Shown here in pieces: positions 38,703-47,728 of a stretch of 64,000 nucleotides of DNA (position 1 is its first letter; each line of letters begins with the position of its first letter). The position numbers and the translations under genes were made by a program. Below the pieces are notes generated by a model. It did not search any database and was not told the origin of the DNA. It was given only the letters and a program-made list of their open reading frames with translations. This stretch comes from Burkholderia sp052045245 (GTDB lineage: Bacteria; Pseudomonadota; Gammaproteobacteria; Burkholderiales; Burkholderiaceae): NCBI RefSeq assembly GCF_052045245.1, contig NZ_JBQEON010000007.1, positions 133,427 to 197,426 of the forward strand, given 5' to 3'.

Positions 38703-39485
38703 TTATTGCATGAACCAGCCGTGGCTGACGACGATCGATTGCCCGGTGAGCGCGCTCGACTCGAAGCCGGCCAGGAAGGCAACCGTGTTCGCGACATCGG
38801 CCAGCGACGTGAATTCGCCGTCGACCGTCTCCCGCAGCATCACGTCCCTGACGACTTGCTGTTCGGAGATCCCGAGCGCCTTCGCTTGCTCGGGGATCTG
38901 CTTGTCGACCAGCGGGGTTCTGACGAACCCCGGGCACACGACGTTGGCACGCACGCCGCGCGGTCCGCCTTCTTTCGCGACGACCCGCGCGAGACCGAGC
39001 AACCCGTGTTTCGCGGTGACATAGGCGGACTTGAGTGGCGACGCCTCGTGCGAATGCACCGAGCCCATGTAGATCACCGCGCCCCCCTTGTTCGATGCGT
39101 ACATATGCCTGATGGCGGCCCGGGTCGTCAGGAACGCGCCATCGAGGTGAATGGCCAGCATCTTCTTCCAGTCGGAAAATGCGTAATCCTCGATCCGGTT
39201 GACGATCTGGATGCCTGCGTTCGACACGAGCACGTCGATTCCGCCCAGCTGCTTCACGGTCTCGGCCACTCCCGCGTCGACGGCTTCCTCGCTGGTGACG
39301 TCCATGGCAATCGCCAACGCCTTTCCGCCGTTGGCGACGATGTCGTCGGCAACCTTGCGCGCCGCGTCGACATTCAGATCGGCGATCACGACCGTTGCGC
39401 CGTCTGCTGCGAGCTTGCGCGCGCACATTTCGCCGATACCGCTTGCCGCGCCCGTCACGAGCGCGATCTTGTCATTCAGTGCCAT
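38703..39485 (-). CDS. bdhA: D-3-hydroxybutyrate dehydrogenase
   Basis: A 260-residue short-chain dehydrogenase. The nucleotide-binding TGAASGIG is at about 11-18; the catalytic Ser and Tyr-x-x-x-Lys lie in MGSVHSHEA and SAYVTAKHGL. The segment MLRETVDGEFTSLADVANTV is characteristic of bacterial 3-hydroxybutyrate dehydrogenases. It interconverts D-3-hydroxybutyrate and acetoacetate with NAD. It lies 15 bp downstream of acetoacetate decarboxylase, so acetoacetate can go to 3-hydroxybutyrate or to acetone and CO2. Confidence 0.92.
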   Translation of the reverse strand: MALNDKIALVTGAASGIGEMCARKLAADGATVVIADLNVDAARKVADDIVANGGKALAIAMDVTSEEAVDAGVAETVKQLGGIDVLVSNAGIQIVNRIEDYAFSDWKKMLAIHLDGAFLTTRAAIRHMYASNKGGAVIYMGSVHSHEASPLKSAYVTAKHGLLGLARVVAKEGGPRGVRANVVCPGFVRTPLVDKQIPEQAKALGISEQQVVRDVMLRETVDGEFTSLADVANTVAFLAGFESSALTGQSIVVSHGWFMQ

Positions 39486-39500
39486 ACATCCTCCGGGAGC

Positions 39501-40280
39501 TTATTGGTTGACCGCGAGTTTCAGCGACTCGGCAGGGGCGAGATAGTCATAGGCGACTTCGCCGATATCGAGCGTGAGATTTGCAATGAGGTGGCGGGCG
39601 CCGATCACCTTGCGAACCGGCAGATCGGCAACCGAGGCGAGCGCATGCGGATGCAGCTCGAGCGCGGCGGGCCCCTCCCATGCGCCGATCACGTCGACAT
39701 CGCGCAGGAAGAAGCGCACGAGCTCGCAAATGCGGGGCGAGCCATCGACGTGCGGAATGACCTTGAGCAGGTAGTTGGGCGTATCGGCGAGCTTGCGGCG
39801 CTCGGCCGCGGTGTCGAGGGCGCGATACTTGTAGCCCATCGTTCCGGTGGCGATGCGCTGCGTGCCGTAGTCGAGCGTGCCGAGCAGCGTGTCCTTGCCG
39901 TCGACGCGGAGCGTCGGCGACGCCAGCTTCTTGGGAAATCCCCAGATCTCGCGCCCGGCTGCGATCGGGCCTTCGTCATCCAGGTACATCGCGTGCGTGA
40001 AATTGGCGCGATTGCCGTCCTCGTCGAGCACGGAGATCACCTGGCCGCTCTCCGTGTAGTCGCCGAATCCCGACGAATCGGGCATGCGAATGAATTCGTA
40101 GTGGACGACGGCATGGTCGACCGTCAGCGGTTCCGGAACGACGGCCCGGAGCGCATCCATGTCCGTCTCGTACGAAATGATGAAGTACTCCCGATTGATG
40201 AAACGGAAGGGCGGGCGTGGATACGCCGGGTTATGCACGGGCATCGCAAAGGCGCTGTTGCGGATGTCTTGTTCGGTCAC
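39501..40280 (-). CDS. adc: Acetoacetate decarboxylase
   Basis: A 259-residue acetoacetate decarboxylase. The Schiff-base Lys pair is in REIWGFPKKLASP (Lys117/118), equivalent to Lys115/116 of the clostridial enzyme. Other conserved parts are FIRMPDSSGFGDYTESGQVI and FTHAMYLDDEGPIAAGRE. It converts acetoacetate to acetone and CO2. First gene of the operon adc-bdhA-patatin; its promoter must lie in the 395-bp gap upstream. Confidence 0.95.
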   Translation of the reverse strand: MTEQDIRNSAFAMPVHNPAYPRPPFRFINREYFIISYETDMDALRAVVPEPLTVDHAVVHYEFIRMPDSSGFGDYTESGQVISVLDEDGNRANFTHAMYLDDEGPIAAGREIWGFPKKLASPTLRVDGKDTLLGTLDYGTQRIATGTMGYKYRALDTAAERRKLADTPNYLLKVIPHVDGSPRICELVRFFLRDVDVIGAWEGPAALELHPHALASVADLPVRKVIGARHLIANLTLDIGEVAYDYLAPAESLKLAVNQ

Positions 40281-40675
40281 GGATCGTTCCTCGGTTGGTG
40301 AAGTGCCGGGTCACACCATCGCGACAGCTCGGCCGACGCGGTCAATGACGGGCGAAAGCGCAATGCGGCGCAGACTTGCCGCGCGCGGTCGCACGTTGCT
40401 CTTGCGGTGTCGTGTTTGTTCCCGGATGCATCCGGCAGCATGGTTGGCCACCGTCAGCGCCAAGCGTAGGCGATGCGGCCTTGCGGCAGTAGCGTCACAA
40501 AGGACCTCACCATGTTGTCGCGGCGACAACAATCGGCGACGGGAGGAGTGGGCAGCAACGATCGCGGGTCGGCAATCTGGTGCCGCGCGAACGACAACAT
40601 CGGTAGCCGGCGGCGCGGCAGGTTGCCCCGGTGGCCGGCAATGGACCGGCCGCCGCCGGGAGGGCGTCGAATTCG
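40281..40675. other. Gap upstream of adc, no gene
   Basis: No gene seen. It presumably holds the adc operon promoter and the 3' end of the bestrophin transcript. The one notable structure is the palindrome at 40514-40530. Confidence 0.45.
40514..40530. promoter_or_regulatory. 17-bp perfect palindrome upstream of adc
   Basis: GTTGTCGC-g-GCGACAAC, perfect 8-1-8 symmetry. It could be an operator for adc (234 bp downstream on the minus strand) or a hairpin (7-bp stem, CGG loop) ending the bestrophin transcript. There is no U-tract, so an operator is somewhat more likely. Confidence 0.35.
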
Positions 40676-41677
40676 CTATAGCGCAATGACGGTGTGGCTC
40701 GAGGAACCGACGGCATGCTCTCCGAGCATCGCCTTCAGATCCCGCTCGATCGTGCCGCACAGCGTCGAGATGGGAACGTCGTTCGCGCCGCCCTCGAACG
40801 GATTCTCCGTGCTTTCGCCAACCTGGTCGAGCGAGGTGTACATCCACGACACGGCGACGCTGCACGGCACCGTCAGCCAGACCATGTTGCCGTGCATGAA
40901 TCCGCTCACGCTATCGTTCAACCGGTTGAATTCGTTCAGAAGACCGAATGGAAGAGACAGGCAGAAAAATCGAACGAACAGGGCGCTGACGGTCGCGTAC
41001 TGACGCGGATAGGGGAAATTCTTGAAACGTTCCGAGCGTGACTGGAGATCGATGAAGTCTCCAATGGCTTTCTGAAGTTCCATGTAGAAACTCGAGTTCA
41101 GATGGCCGGCAAGGTGAAGCATCCGGAGCGAAGTGCCTTGCAGGCTCAGCACGAATGTCGTGATGGACGCAGAAGAGAGCGCCTGTTCCGCTTCAGAGGG
41201 AGACAAGTACTTCGGCAACAGTTCCTTGATGTCCTTTTCCCATTCCGGCACGCGATAGAAGCGACGGTACTCCGCGTTGTAGCGTTTGTTCGTGCTTTCC
41301 CAGATACGAGGACGGCGCAGGTCGTATCGCAGCGCGGTCAGCCAGGCGATGTGTCGATAGACCAGCTTTCGGGCAATCTCCTCGTCCGTCACGAAGTCGC
41401 GCGTGATTTGCCCCCAGCGGCGGCTTTTGCTCAGGATGTCGGTCCAGATATCCAGCGCGTCCATGGCCCGGTTGTATGTCTGGACGTTCTTGAAGCCGAC
41501 GATGAACGACGTCGCGGTCCCGAGGAGCGCCACGATCGTCAGGGGGATCGACAGCCATGTAACGGAAAAGAACTTGTACAGAACAACCGGAGCGGAACCG
41601 AAAATGAGGAGTTCGTAAATTTTCCAGCGAGTCCAGATCAGAAATTCGGACAGTTTGTACGATTTCCCAAGATGCAT
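40676..41677 (-). CDS. Bestrophin-family chloride channel-like protein
   Basis: A 333-residue bacterial bestrophin (UPF0187) with four predicted membrane segments. Landmarks: FSVTWLSIPLTIVALLGTAT, VGFKNVQTYNRAMDALDIWT, PFGLLNEFN, and the family hallmark STENPFEGGANDVPIS before the C-terminal helices. Bacterial homologues form pentameric ion channels. The gene stands alone, divergent from the flavoprotein at 41947. No regulatory partner is evident. Confidence 0.92.
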   Translation of the reverse strand: MHLGKSYKLSEFLIWTRWKIYELLIFGSAPVVLYKFFSVTWLSIPLTIVALLGTATSFIVGFKNVQTYNRAMDALDIWTDILSKSRRWGQITRDFVTDEEIARKLVYRHIAWLTALRYDLRRPRIWESTNKRYNAEYRRFYRVPEWEKDIKELLPKYLSPSEAEQALSSASITTFVLSLQGTSLRMLHLAGHLNSSFYMELQKAIGDFIDLQSRSERFKNFPYPRQYATVSALFVRFFCLSLPFGLLNEFNRLNDSVSGFMHGNMVWLTVPCSVAVSWMYTSLDQVGESTENPFEGGANDVPISTLCGTIERDLKAMLGEHAVGSSSHTVIAL

Positions 41678-41785
41678 TTTATTTGCCTCATCGATAGCTC
41701 AGGTGGGTGATGAATATGGCGCTCTGGTCGCGCGCACGCTTCCGTCACGCATCATGCCTGCGATCGATTCGGCCGGGACGTGATC

Positions 41786-41810
41786 GATTGGTGCCGAAGA
41801 GGCAACATCG
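41786..41810 (+). promoter_or_regulatory. GATTGGTGCC element, copy C (NDH-2-like gene)
   Basis: GATTGGTGCCGAAG-A-GGCAACA-TCG, oriented toward the flavoprotein gene, 136 bp before its start. It is 22/25 identical to copy A, at nearly the same distance from its gene (126 bp). Confidence 0.5.
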
Positions 41811-41946
41811 TGAGCACGCTTGCGGATCTACTGCCCGATGCTGCGTCAACCTACGATGACTTCGCGCGACGACATTTGCGTTTTGCCTGTTTGCCTTGCA
41901 GCTGGCATCCGTCGACATCGCAATTTTCCAACCGAGGGCAATCATC

Positions 41947-43155
41947 ATGTCGCAGAAGATCTTGATAGTGGGTGCCGGCTTTGCCGGCGTGTGGGGCGCA
42001 CTGGGTGCAGCGCGCGTGCTCGATGGTGCCGGTGTGACGGGCAGCGACGTCGAAATCACGTTGATCTCGCCGAAACCGGAATTGCAGATCCGGCCGCGGT
42101 TGTACGAAAGCGATCCGCAGCGAATGGCCGCACCGCTGCTGCCGCTGCTCGACGCCGTCGGCGTGAAATTTCTCGAGGGTAGTGTCGAAGAGATCGCCGT
42201 TCAGGAGAAGACGGTGAGTGTGGCTTGCTCCAACGGCCAAAAGCGTCTGCTTGCCTATGACCGGTTGTTGTTGACCAGCGGCAGCACGCTGAACAAGCCG
42301 CCGGTGCCCGGGCTGGCAGAGCACGCGTTCTCGGTCGATCGTATCGAGGACGCGGTCGCGCTCGACGAGCACTTCGCGGCGCTGGCGAAACTGCCGGATT
42401 CGCCGGCACGCAATACCGTCGCGGTGGTTGGCTGCGGCTTTACGGGGATCGAGGTCGCCACCGAATTGCCCGGGCGATTGCGCGAGCGGTTCGGCCCGGA
42501 CGTGGCGATTCGCGTTGTCGTGATCGGCTCGCAAGCCGAGATCGGCCCCGATCTCGGCCCCAATCCCCGGCCTTACGTCGCGCAAGCCTTCGACTCGCTG
42601 GGCATCGAGACCGTGCTCGGATCGCGTGCCGTGTCGGTAGGGACGGACGGCGTTCGCACCGCGTCGGGCATGCATATCGAAGCCATGACCGTGATCTGGG
42701 CAGGCGGCATGCAGGCCAGCCCGCTGACGGCGCAGGTCTCCTCGCATCTCGACCCGCTCGGACGTGTCGAAGTCATGCCGGACCTGCGTGTCGCCGAGGC
42801 ACCGCACGTGTTCGTGGCGGGCGATGTGGCACGAGCGCGGAGCGATGATGAAGGGCACTATGCATTGATGTCGTGCCAGCACGCTATCGTGATGGGGCAA
42901 TTCGGCGGGCACAACGTCGCCGCGGATCTGATCGGTGTGCCGACGCTGGAATACACGCAGCCGTTCTATGCGACCTGCGTCGACCTTGGCGAGTGGGGCG
43001 CTGTTTACTCGGAAGGCTGGGACCGTGAGATCAAGCTGACGCATGCGCAAGGAAAGGCACGCAAGCAAATGATCAACACGCAGTGGATCTATCCGCCGGC
43101 GCCGAATCGCGCCGAGGCGCTGGCGGCAGGTAATCCGCAAGCTACCTTCGACTGA
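41947..43155 (+). CDS. NDH-2-like FAD-dependent pyridine nucleotide oxidoreductase
   Basis: A 402-residue two-dinucleotide-binding-domain flavoprotein. The FAD site is ILIVGAGFAGVWGALGAAR at the N-terminus, the NAD(P)H site VAVVGCGFTGIEVATEL near 160, and the second FAD motif VFVAGDVARAR near 297. It resembles type II NADH dehydrogenases but lacks an obvious hydrophobic C-terminal anchor. MSQKILIVG is taken as the start. It shares an upstream element with hydroperoxide-defence genes, suggesting a redox-stress role. Confidence 0.88.
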   Translation: MSQKILIVGAGFAGVWGALGAARVLDGAGVTGSDVEITLISPKPELQIRPRLYESDPQRMAAPLLPLLDAVGVKFLEGSVEEIAVQEKTVSVACSNGQKRLLAYDRLLLTSGSTLNKPPVPGLAEHAFSVDRIEDAVALDEHFAALAKLPDSPARNTVAVVGCGFTGIEVATELPGRLRERFGPDVAIRVVVIGSQAEIGPDLGPNPRPYVAQAFDSLGIETVLGSRAVSVGTDGVRTASGMHIEAMTVIWAGGMQASPLTAQVSSHLDPLGRVEVMPDLRVAEAPHVFVAGDVARARSDDEGHYALMSCQHAIVMGQFGGHNVAADLIGVPTLEYTQPFYATCVDLGEWGAVYSEGWDREIKLTHAQGKARKQMINTQWIYPPAPNRAEALAAGNPQATFD

Positions 43156-43271
43156 CCTGTCGGCGCCCCTGCACGTGCCGCACGATGCGTGGCGGGGGCG
43201 CTCAGGCGCGCGGCAGCGGCAGTGAGCGTCATCGATGGACGGGACGCCGCTGCCGCGCGGCAGGTGATGAT

Positions 43272-43772
43272 TCAGTCAACGACGGTCACGATATTGACGG
43301 TGCCTTGTTTGGCCATCTTTGCATACGGACACAAGCGCTCCGCGGTTCGCACCATTTCTTCCGCGAGGCTGCGATCGACACCGGGCATCCGGACCCGGAC
43401 ATCGACGATCAATGCATAGCCACCGTCCATGGGATCGCGGCCGAATGATACCTGCACCTCCACGACGGTATCGCTGATCTCCATGTCGGCGCGCTTCTCG
43501 AGCAGGTTCAGCGCACCGTGAAAGCACGAGGCAAAGCCCGCCGCGAACAACTGCTCCGGATTGGTTCCGTTGCCGGGCCCGCCGAACTCGGTGGGCAGGC
43601 GCAGATCGACGGCGAGATTTCCATCGTCCGAGCGGACCACCCCGGATGCGCGGCCATGCCCCGTCTCGCCGCCGGTGACGGTGACGCTCGTTGTATACAG
43701 CGGCTGAAAATCCCGGCCCCGATACCTGTCGAGGAGGGAAAGCGGAGGGGCCTGTAGCTTCTTGTCATCCAT
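43272..43772 (-). CDS. Organic hydroperoxide resistance protein (Ohr), copy 2
   Basis: A 166-residue Ohr paralogue aligned end to end with the protein at 30019. Cys83 (SCFHGALNL) and Cys148 (ERLCPYAKM) are at identical positions, and the same N-terminal extension is present. The two differ mostly at surface-type positions. It is convergent with the flavoprotein gene. GATTGGTG element copy D lies about 250 bp upstream. Two Ohr genes within 13 kb suggest duplication or separately regulated isoforms. Confidence 0.93.
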   Translation of the reverse strand: MDDKKLQAPPLSLLDRYRGRDFQPLYTTSVTVTGGETGHGRASGVVRSDDGNLAVDLRLPTEFGGPGNGTNPEQLFAAGFASCFHGALNLLEKRADMEISDTVVEVQVSFGRDPMDGGYALIVDVRVRMPGVDRSLAEEMVRTAERLCPYAKMAKQGTVNIVTVVD

Positions 43773-44078
43773 GATGCGTGCTCGAGTTCGACGACGCGCT
43801 CCGACCCTCGGTCATTCATTCGTCGAAGCGTCCTGCGACGGGGGCTGCACTGCCCGGGCAGATGGCGTCTTCAAGAGATGAAGTGGAGCGAACGATCGTG
43901 TGAAGAATGCAACGATCTTCCGGTGCAGCCCGATTCTGGTTCGTCCACGGAGGAAAGACGCCTCCATGCTAGACGTGCGTACATGGCGGCGGTATGGCCG
44001 TTCGGGGCGATTGTATGTTTCCCGTTGGACACCAATCCGGACCCAGGCACGAGGGGCGGCGCCGCGAATGCCCGCCCG
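43773..44078. other. Gap between ohr copy 2 and the MocR gene
   Basis: No gene seen. It holds GATTGGTG element copy D and presumably the ohr promoter. Confidence 0.45.
44023..44047 (-). promoter_or_regulatory. GATTGGTG element, copy D (ohr copy 2)
   Basis: The minus strand reads GATTGGTG-TCCAACG-GGAAACAT, matching the consensus GATTGGTGYCnAA and GGnAACAT. It is oriented toward the second ohr gene, 251 bp before its start. Confidence 0.4.
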
Positions 44079-45578
44079 TCAGCGGTCCAGGCAGGCCCGC
44101 AGCGTTTGTGCGAGAGAGTGCGCTTCGTCGGCATCGGCGACGTTCGCGAACCCGATGATGAGGCCCCGTGGCGTTTGCGGCGTGAGGCTGTTCGTGTACC
44201 AGATCGAAAGCGGGAGGACCGCGAGTCCCGCGTCGCGGGCACGCGCCGCAACCGCGACGTCGTCGACCGGCCCTTCCGGCCCCTCTGCGAACCGCACCGC
44301 GAACTGAATGCCGCCATGCGGCAATTCGACGATCAGCCGCTCGCCGAACACCTGGCGCAATGCGTGCACGATCAGCGTGCGTCGCTCGCCGTACAGCGTG
44401 CGCATCCGCTTCAGGTGCCGGGCAAAGTGCCCCTGTTCGATGAAATCCGCCAGGGCCGCCTGCAAGAGGGTCGGCGAGCCGGCATTCATGCTGCATGCCA
44501 CGCGTTCGACGCGCTCCACCGCGCGCTCCGGCACAACCGTGTAAGCGAGTCGCAGGCCTGGGTACATCGCCTTGCTGAAGGTACTGCAGTAGATGACGCG
44601 ATCCTGCCGGTCGAGATTCTTCAGCGCCTGCAACGGGCGGCCGACATAGCGAAACTCGCTGTCGTAGTCGTCCTCGACGATCCAGCTCGACGCTTTTTCG
44701 GCCCAATCCAGCAGTGCGATGCGCCGGGCAAGCGACAGCGTGTGCCCGAGCGGGCTCTGGTGCGATGGCGTCACCAGCGCGAAGCGTGCCTGCGAATCCA
44801 GTTGGATACCGCGCTCGACGTCGATTCCGTCGCTGTCCACCGGCACCGGAACGAGCTGCACGCCGGTTTCCGACAGGAAACTGCGCGCGAGCAGATAACC
44901 GGGATCCTCGAACCACACACGGTCGTTCGGACGCGCGAGGCTGCGCAGCACGAGTTCCAGCGTCGCGCGGTAGCCGCTCGTGACGAACACCTGTTCCGGC
45001 ATGCAGGTGACTCCGCGCGACAGCGTCAGGTAGGTCGCGATGTGTTCGCGTAGCGGCCGGTAGCCCGCCGGATTCGGGTAACCCAGCAGCGCGCGTTCGC
45101 CGCTGCTCGCGCGCTGCGAAACGAGCCGGTGCCAGACCTTCCGCGGAAATGCGTCGAACGCGGGGAGCCCGGGTTGCAACGGGCGCGGCTCGCCGCTCAT
45201 CGCGACGGCAATCGGCTGCGGACGCCTCGGAGGCTGACTGTCGCGCGACATGCCCGACGCCTGGAACAAGTCGGCGTCAGCGGCGCGCTCGGGCGGCGGC
45301 CGCGTCACCGATTTCGGCAGGGAGGGCGATACGAAGGTGCCTGCCGCGCCGCGCATTTGCAGATATCCCTCGTCGACCAGGATCGTGTAAGCCTGTTCGA
45401 CGGTGCCTCGCGCCGTGTTCAGTTGCGTCGCGAGACCGCGCAATGCGGGCACGCGGTCGCCGGGACGCAGATGACCCGCGGCGATCGCGGTCCTGAACCG
45501 CTCGCAAATCTGCAGGTAGATCGGCAACGCTTGATGCCGGTCGATCTCGATGGTCAGCGTGGGCGTTTGCTCGGACAT
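44079..45578 (-). CDS. MocR-family PLP-dependent transcriptional regulator
   Basis: A 499-residue GntR/aminotransferase fusion. Residues about 14-85 form the winged helix (LPIYLQICERFRTAIAAGHL, VPALRGLATQLNTARGTVEQ). The rest is a fold type I aminotransferase domain with the PLP Lys in IYCSTFSKAMYPGLRLAYTV and Asp in SWIVEDDYDSEFRY. MSEQTPTLT is chosen as start. It is divergent from the NmrA-like gene, the usual arrangement for a MocR regulator and its target. The effector, often an amino compound or PLP itself, is not readable. Confidence 0.92.
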   Translation of the reverse strand: MSEQTPTLTIEIDRHQALPIYLQICERFRTAIAAGHLRPGDRVPALRGLATQLNTARGTVEQAYTILVDEGYLQMRGAAGTFVSPSLPKSVTRPPPERAADADLFQASGMSRDSQPPRRPQPIAVAMSGEPRPLQPGLPAFDAFPRKVWHRLVSQRASSGERALLGYPNPAGYRPLREHIATYLTLSRGVTCMPEQVFVTSGYRATLELVLRSLARPNDRVWFEDPGYLLARSFLSETGVQLVPVPVDSDGIDVERGIQLDSQARFALVTPSHQSPLGHTLSLARRIALLDWAEKASSWIVEDDYDSEFRYVGRPLQALKNLDRQDRVIYCSTFSKAMYPGLRLAYTVVPERAVERVERVACSMNAGSPTLLQAALADFIEQGHFARHLKRMRTLYGERRTLIVHALRQVFGERLIVELPHGGIQFAVRFAEGPEGPVDDVAVAARARDAGLAVLPLSIWYTNSLTPQTPRGLIIGFANVADADEAHSLAQTLRACLDR

Positions 45579-45782
45579 GACGGTCTCGTGGGTCACAGCG
45601 ATCCGACGGGACAGGGCCGGGTATGGACCAGTCCGATCGACGATTCTTGGCACTTATGGATAGGACATGATTCTTCCACAATTGCGCCACGCGGTGCGAC
45701 GGTCATGACCGGCTTCATCGGATACGGTGCATGTCACGTACCCACGCGTTCCAATGAAAACCTTGTGTCAGGAGATTTTGCG

Positions 45783-46526
45783 ATGAAGATCGTTGTCATC
45801 GGCGGTTCGGGCCTGATCGGCTCGCGTGTCGTCGCGCTGCTCGGCGAAGCGGGCCATCAAGCACTTGCCGCATCGCCGCGCACCGGCGTCAATACCATCA
45901 CGGGCGAAGGCCTGACCGACGCATTGACGGGCGCGGATGTCGTCGTGGACGTCGCGAATGCGCCGTCGTGGGAACCGCAGGCGGTACTGGACTTCTTCCG
46001 CACGTCGGCACGCAATCTCGGCAAGGCCGAAGTGGCCGCAGGCGTGCGCCACCACGTCGCGCTGTCGATCGTCGGCTGCGACCGGATGCCGGAGAACGGC
46101 TATTTCCTCGCCAAGGTCGCGCAGGAACAGGCGATCGAGGCGGCGGGCGTGCCTTACACGATCGTGCGCGCGACGCAGTTCATGGAATTCATCGGCGGCA
46201 TCGCAGATTTCGGCACGCAAGACGGCACGGTCCGCATCGGCGACGGCCTGTTTCAGCCGATCGCCGCGGAAGACGTGTCGGCACTCGTTGCGCAGGTCGC
46301 GCTCGCCGGGCCGCGGAACGGCACGGTCGAGATCGCGGGTCCGGATCGCGCGCCGTTCGCGGAGATCGTCGCGCGCTATCTGAAGTCCGTCGGCGACCCG
46401 CGCGCGGTCGTGACCGATCGTGACGCCCGTTACTACGGCGGCCGCGTCGAGGAGAAATCGCTGGTGCCGCTCGGGCCTGCGCGGCTCGGTCACATCGGGC
46501 TCGACCAGTGGCTCGCAAGAAGCTGA
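45783..46526 (+). CDS. NmrA-like SDR family NAD(P)-binding protein
   Basis: A 247-residue atypical SDR with the N-terminal motif VVIGGSGLIGSRVVALLGEA and no complete Tyr-x-x-x-Lys catalytic site. The segment VPYTIVRATQFMEFIGGIAD is typical of NmrA/YbjT-like proteins. These sense or reduce NAD(P) substrates and often respond to redox or electrophile stress. It is divergent from the MocR gene, 204 bp apart, and is followed 55 bp later by a LysR gene on the same strand. No ribosome site is obvious. Confidence 0.85.
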   Translation: MKIVVIGGSGLIGSRVVALLGEAGHQALAASPRTGVNTITGEGLTDALTGADVVVDVANAPSWEPQAVLDFFRTSARNLGKAEVAAGVRHHVALSIVGCDRMPENGYFLAKVAQEQAIEAAGVPYTIVRATQFMEFIGGIADFGTQDGTVRIGDGLFQPIAAEDVSALVAQVALAGPRNGTVEIAGPDRAPFAEIVARYLKSVGDPRAVVTDRDARYYGGRVEEKSLVPLGPARLGHIGLDQWLARS

Positions 46527-46581
46527 TTCGCAGTCGCACGGGTAGCGGTTCGCCGGCGCGGGCCGACGATGGGCAATCGGA

Positions 46582-47646
46582 ATGAGCGACATGTCTGGGG
46601 AAGCGGAAATGAATCAATCGGATACAGCGGAGCACGGCGTTCGTCGCGACCTGGCCGGTCGTGCCGATGCACTCTCGGCGAGCTTCGGTGCGAGCTACGC
46701 GGGCATCCTTGCGTTCGTCGCGGTGGCGAGCGAGGGTAGTTTCACCAAGGCAGCCGAGCTGCTCGGCGTCGGCCGGCCCGCCGTGAGCCGGAACGTCCAG
46801 AAGCTCGAGGCGCAGTTGAGCACGCGGCTGTTCCAGCGGACCACGCGCATGACCGAACTGACGTGCGAAGGCCAGCGATTCTTCGAGAACTGCCACCAGG
46901 GCGTCGCGCAGATCGTCGAGGCCATGAACGACATGCTGGAACTGCGGCAGGGGCCGCCGCGCGGCCTGATCCGGATCAGCTCGGCGGTGGGGTTCGGCCG
47001 GAAAATCGTGGCGCCGCTGCTGGAAACGTTTGCGAAGGCGTACCCCGACATTGTCTTGGACCTGCTGCTCGACGACCGGCCGATCGACCTGGTGTCGGAA
47101 CGGATCGACGTGTCGTTCCGCAACGGCCGCATCGAGGACTCCAGCATCATTGCGCGACAACTGATTCCGATGCAGATGGCGCTTTGCGCGGCACCGTCGT
47201 ACGTGGCGAGGCACGGGCTCCCGCAGAGCCTCGAGGATCTGGACCGGCATGAGTGCATCAATTTCCGTTTTGCCAGCGGCCGTGTGTTCGAGTGGGAATT
47301 CAACGTCGATGGCCGGGTACAAAAGTACTTGCCGACGGCCCGCCTCACATTCAACGACGCTGACCTGGTGTTGCAGGCGGTTCTGAATGGGGCGGGCATT
47401 GCGCAGATGGCCGGCTATCAGATTCGCGACCATCTCGCCTCGAACGAACTCGTCGTCGCACTGGCGAAGCACGTGCCGGAAGATCGCGGCCACTATCTCT
47501 GCTATCTCAGCCGGCAACATCTCCCGACCCGCATTCGTATCTTCGTCGACTTCATGACCGAGCGGATACGCGCACTCGACCTGAACTGCATGACCCGGTT
47601 CAACGCGGATCCGACGGTTGCTTCATCGTCGGGATTGGCGGCCTGA
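46582..47646 (+). CDS. LysR-family transcriptional regulator
   Basis: A 354-residue LysR regulator with an N-terminal extension of about 38 residues before the helix-turn-helix (AFVAVASEGSFTKAAELLGV, RPAVSRNVQKLEAQLSTRLF). The ligand domain follows (IRISSAVGFGRKIVAPLLET, GAGIAQMAGYQI). An alternative start at 46609 is equally plausible and shortens the extension. It follows the NmrA-like gene directly. It could be the factor reading the GATTGGTGCC elements, which have LysR-type spacing, but no such element precedes this gene itself. Confidence 0.9.
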   Translation: MSDMSGEAEMNQSDTAEHGVRRDLAGRADALSASFGASYAGILAFVAVASEGSFTKAAELLGVGRPAVSRNVQKLEAQLSTRLFQRTTRMTELTCEGQRFFENCHQGVAQIVEAMNDMLELRQGPPRGLIRISSAVGFGRKIVAPLLETFAKAYPDIVLDLLLDDRPIDLVSERIDVSFRNGRIEDSSIIARQLIPMQMALCAAPSYVARHGLPQSLEDLDRHECINFRFASGRVFEWEFNVDGRVQKYLPTARLTFNDADLVLQAVLNGAGIAQMAGYQIRDHLASNELVVALAKHVPEDRGHYLCYLSRQHLPTRIRIFVDFMTERIRALDLNCMTRFNADPTVASSSGLAA

Positions 47647-47728
47647 GGCATTCGCGAAGGAAGACGCAGAGGGCCAGCGGCGAATCTGTCGGGTATCACG
47701 CCCGGATGTTCGGATGAAAATCAAGACG

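Noticed and set aside
43162..43201. GCGCCCC...GGGGCGC between the flavoprotein and second ohr genes as a terminator
   Set aside because: The loop is long, the stem short and there is no T-run, so it was left out of the features.
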